A stretch of DNA of 64,000 bases from NCEH01 sp043195135 (lineage in GTDB: Bacteria; Pseudomonadota; Alphaproteobacteria; Rhizobiales; Xanthobacteraceae): the NCBI RefSeq assembly GCF_043195135.1, contig NZ_JBAFWP010000006.1; one strand, 5' to 3'. Under the pieces are notes generated by a model. The model saw only the letters and a list, made by a program, of their open reading frames with translations. It was not told the DNA's origin and did not search any database. The translations under genes and the position numbers were made by a program. Positions 62,469 through 64,000 of this stretch are shown here, piece after piece. Position 1 is the first letter of the stretch; each line of letters starts with the position of its first letter.

Positions 62469-63536
62469 TCAGCCCACCGCCTTGATCTCGTTGCGGATCA
62501 AGCCGATGCCGGTAATCTCGGTCTCCATGACGTCGCCCGGCTTCATGAATTCCTGGGGCTTGCGCGCAAAGCCGACGCCCGGAGGCGTGCCGCTGGCGAT
62601 GATGTCGCCGGGCTCCAGCGTGAGGCCGAGCGAGAGTTCGGCGATGATGCGCGGCACCTTGAAATACATCTGGCTCGTATTGGCGTCCTGCTTCACCACC
62701 CCGTTCACCCGTGTGACGAGGTGCAGGTCGTTCTGGTCGAACGCGCCCTTGGTGACGATCCAGGGGCCCATGGGGCCGTGCCCGTCCAGGCTCTTGCCCT
62801 TGAACCATTGCCCGCCGTGGCGCGCGTTCTGCACGTCGCGAGCGGTGGTGTCGTTGATGACCGAATAGCCGAACACGTAATCCATGGCTTCGGCCTCGGG
62901 AATATTGCGGCCGTGCTTGCCGATGATCACCGCCAGCTCGCCTTCCCAGTCGATCATGGTGGAGACCTTGGGGTCGAACGGGATGGAATCGTAGGGGCCG
63001 TTGATGCAATGGGTGCCCTTGGTGAAGAACACCGGGTGCTCGGGATATTTGACGTCCGTGTTGCGCGCCGCCTGGCCTTCGGCGAAATGCTCGAGATAAT
63101 TCCAGCCGACCGCGTACACATTGCGCTTCGGGTCCGGGATGGGCGCGAGATAGAGGATTTCCGTCAGCTTCGGCCGGCCGGCGGCGGCGCCCTGCACCAG
63201 AGCGCGCACTTGCGCGAGACCCGCATCGCCGGCGGCGATCAGCGAGACCATGTCGCTCGGGTCGAAGGATAACGTCTTGCCCGTCCGCGCCGCCTCCGCC
63301 ACCAGATCCACCACGGTTCCATCCGCGAGCGCAACGCCGACCCGCCCGGGCGCGCCGTTCTGGAGCCTGAAGCTCAGCAGCTTCAAGGCGCTGTCCGCAC
63401 CCTGCGCGGGCACGGGCGTGGCGGCCGTGGCCGCCGGCGGGCTGGCCGCCGTCTGGGCGTTGGCGGAGAGGATCAGCGGGGTGGTGGCGGCCGCAGCAGC
63501 CATCGAGGTGAGGAAAGATCGGCGGGTCTTGTCCAT
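62469..63536 (-). CDS. Tat-exported fumarylacetoacetate hydrolase-family protein
   Basis: A 355-residue protein. The N-terminus MDKTRRSFLTSMAAAAATTP is a clear twin-arginine signal (RRSFLT) with a likely cut at NAQTA, followed by an Ala/Pro-rich stretch and then an FAH domain (about 75-355) with the metal motif DWEGELAVIIGKHGRN and GDIIASGTPPGVGF. FAH proteins are nearly always cytoplasmic; here the enzyme is predicted to be periplasmic. It stands apart from the FAH gene at 58514-59233 and is not a duplicate of it. Confidence 0.87.
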   Translation of the reverse strand: MDKTRRSFLTSMAAAAATTPLILSANAQTAASPPAATAATPVPAQGADSALKLLSFRLQNGAPGRVGVALADGTVVDLVAEAARTGKTLSFDPSDMVSLIAAGDAGLAQVRALVQGAAAGRPKLTEILYLAPIPDPKRNVYAVGWNYLEHFAEGQAARNTDVKYPEHPVFFTKGTHCINGPYDSIPFDPKVSTMIDWEGELAVIIGKHGRNIPEAEAMDYVFGYSVINDTTARDVQNARHGGQWFKGKSLDGHGPMGPWIVTKGAFDQNDLHLVTRVNGVVKQDANTSQMYFKVPRIIAELSLGLTLEPGDIIASGTPPGVGFARKPQEFMKPGDVMETEITGIGLIRNEIKAVG

Positions 63537-63555
63537 GGCGTCATCCCTGAATTTT

Positions 63556-63574
63556 ATGTAATTCTTAATTACAT
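63556..63574. promoter_or_regulatory. Inverted repeat upstream of the Tat-exported FAH gene
   Basis: ATGTAATT and AATTACAT are perfect 8-bp arms with CTT between, 20 bases upstream of the start codon, in an AT-rich stretch unlike the rest of the window. The remaining gap to 63776 shows no gene. Confidence 0.5.
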
Positions 63575-63776
63575 TATTATGCAGGAACGTTATGGACGGT
63601 AGATGACAGTGTCAAACGTCAGGTGTGCACTGCATATATGACCTAACGGCAGGTTATCGCAAAGCAAAAACCGCAGGATCATCCATGCCGAAGCTTCCGC
63701 CGGACCAGTAGGACGTACACGAAAGCGGCCCGCGCAACGCGGGCGCGACCGGCGGCCGCCTGGCCCCGGCGGGGGC

Positions 63777-64000
63777 TCAGGCGTCGAAGGCCCGCACGTT
63801 GTAGCCGGCCGGCTGGGTGCGGGCATAGGCGCAGGCGGCGCGCACCACATCGTCTTCGCAATAGGCCCGCGCGACGATCTGGAGGCCCACCGGCATGCCG
63901 TCGCCCGCGATCCCCGCGCACACCGCGCCAGCGGGCTGGCCGGTGAGGTTGAAGGGATAGGTATAGAACACCCAGGACACGAGATTGCGGTCCGGCAGGC
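63777..64000 (-). CDS. Amidase, C-terminal end only
   Basis: The last 73 or so residues of an amidase-signature enzyme (FNLTGQPAGAVCAGIAGDGM, PVGLQIVARAYCEDDVVRAA), the usual C-terminus of GatA/AtzF/amidase proteins. The active-site part lies beyond the right edge, so substrate and subfamily are unknown. It could be an allophanate-type amidase, but nothing here shows it. Confidence 0.82.
   Translation of the reverse strand, partial: LPDRNLVSWVFYTYPFNLTGQPAGAVCAGIAGDGMPVGLQIVARAYCEDDVVRAACAYARTQPAGYNVRAFDA

Overview
The window is visibly GC-rich, with compact operons and many 4-base stop/start overlaps. Gene content (NitT/TauT, Liv and Tct importers, LacI and FCD-GntR regulators, RutE/RutF, serine-glyoxylate aminotransferase) fits an alphaproteobacterium of the Hyphomicrobiales, perhaps Xanthobacteraceae; that placement is inference. 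No rRNA, tRNA, CRISPR, insertion sequence or phage gene was seen. The region is catabolic and transport DNA: seven import systems, six local transcription regulators and their enzymes.

Layout. (1) 1-2827, minus: amino-acid ABC importer with a LacI regulator; two related palindromes flank it. (2) 3009-12049, minus: a guanidine-use operon (NitT/TauT-type importer, two DUF1989 carboxyguanidine deiminase subunits, a biotin carboxylase usually called urea carboxylase, and a stand-alone allophanate hydrolase C-terminal domain). It is preceded by a guanidine-I (ykkC) riboswitch and a perfect sigma-54 promoter, and interrupted by a 136-bp tandem repeat array. (3) 12203-16663: a modular GH18 chitinase and a two-domain polyphosphate:AMP phosphotransferase. 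(4) 16730-27354: Liv importer, SDR, 3-hydroxyisobutyrate dehydrogenase-like protein, aldehyde dehydrogenase, PdxA-like dehydrogenase and a LacI regulator; two near-identical palindromes (core GCATACGTATGC) suggest one regulon. (5) 27408-34550: an NtaA-type flavin monooxygenase with RutE- and RutF-like partners, a paralogue of the guanidine importer, a TetR regulator and a nitrilase-family hydrolase. (6) 34551-43238: GntR, serine-glyoxylate-type aminotransferase, and divergently an FAD/Fe-S 2-hydroxyacid dehydrogenase with TctCBA. (7) 43311-51006, minus: a seven-gene operon with a NitT/TauT importer, GntR, TPP enzyme, aldehyde dehydrogenase and ACMSD-type amidohydrolase. (8) 51240-60844, minus: an eleven-gene operon with HpcH/HpaI aldolase, two PuuE-like deacetylases, FAH-family protein, Liv importer and AtzG/AtzE-like amidase, under a divergent GntR. 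(9) 61148-64000: GntR, VOC protein, Tat-exported FAH-family protein and the end of an amidase.

How it works together. Most modules import a nitrogen-containing or carboxylated small molecule and open or oxidise it. Module 2 can be assigned with confidence: guanidine is taken up, carboxylated, deiminated to allophanate and hydrolysed to ammonia, under apparent nitrogen (sigma-54) and guanidine (riboswitch) control. Modules 5 and 8 have gene combinations I cannot match to a described pathway and are the best candidates for new biochemistry, probably cyclic amide or N-heterocycle breakdown.
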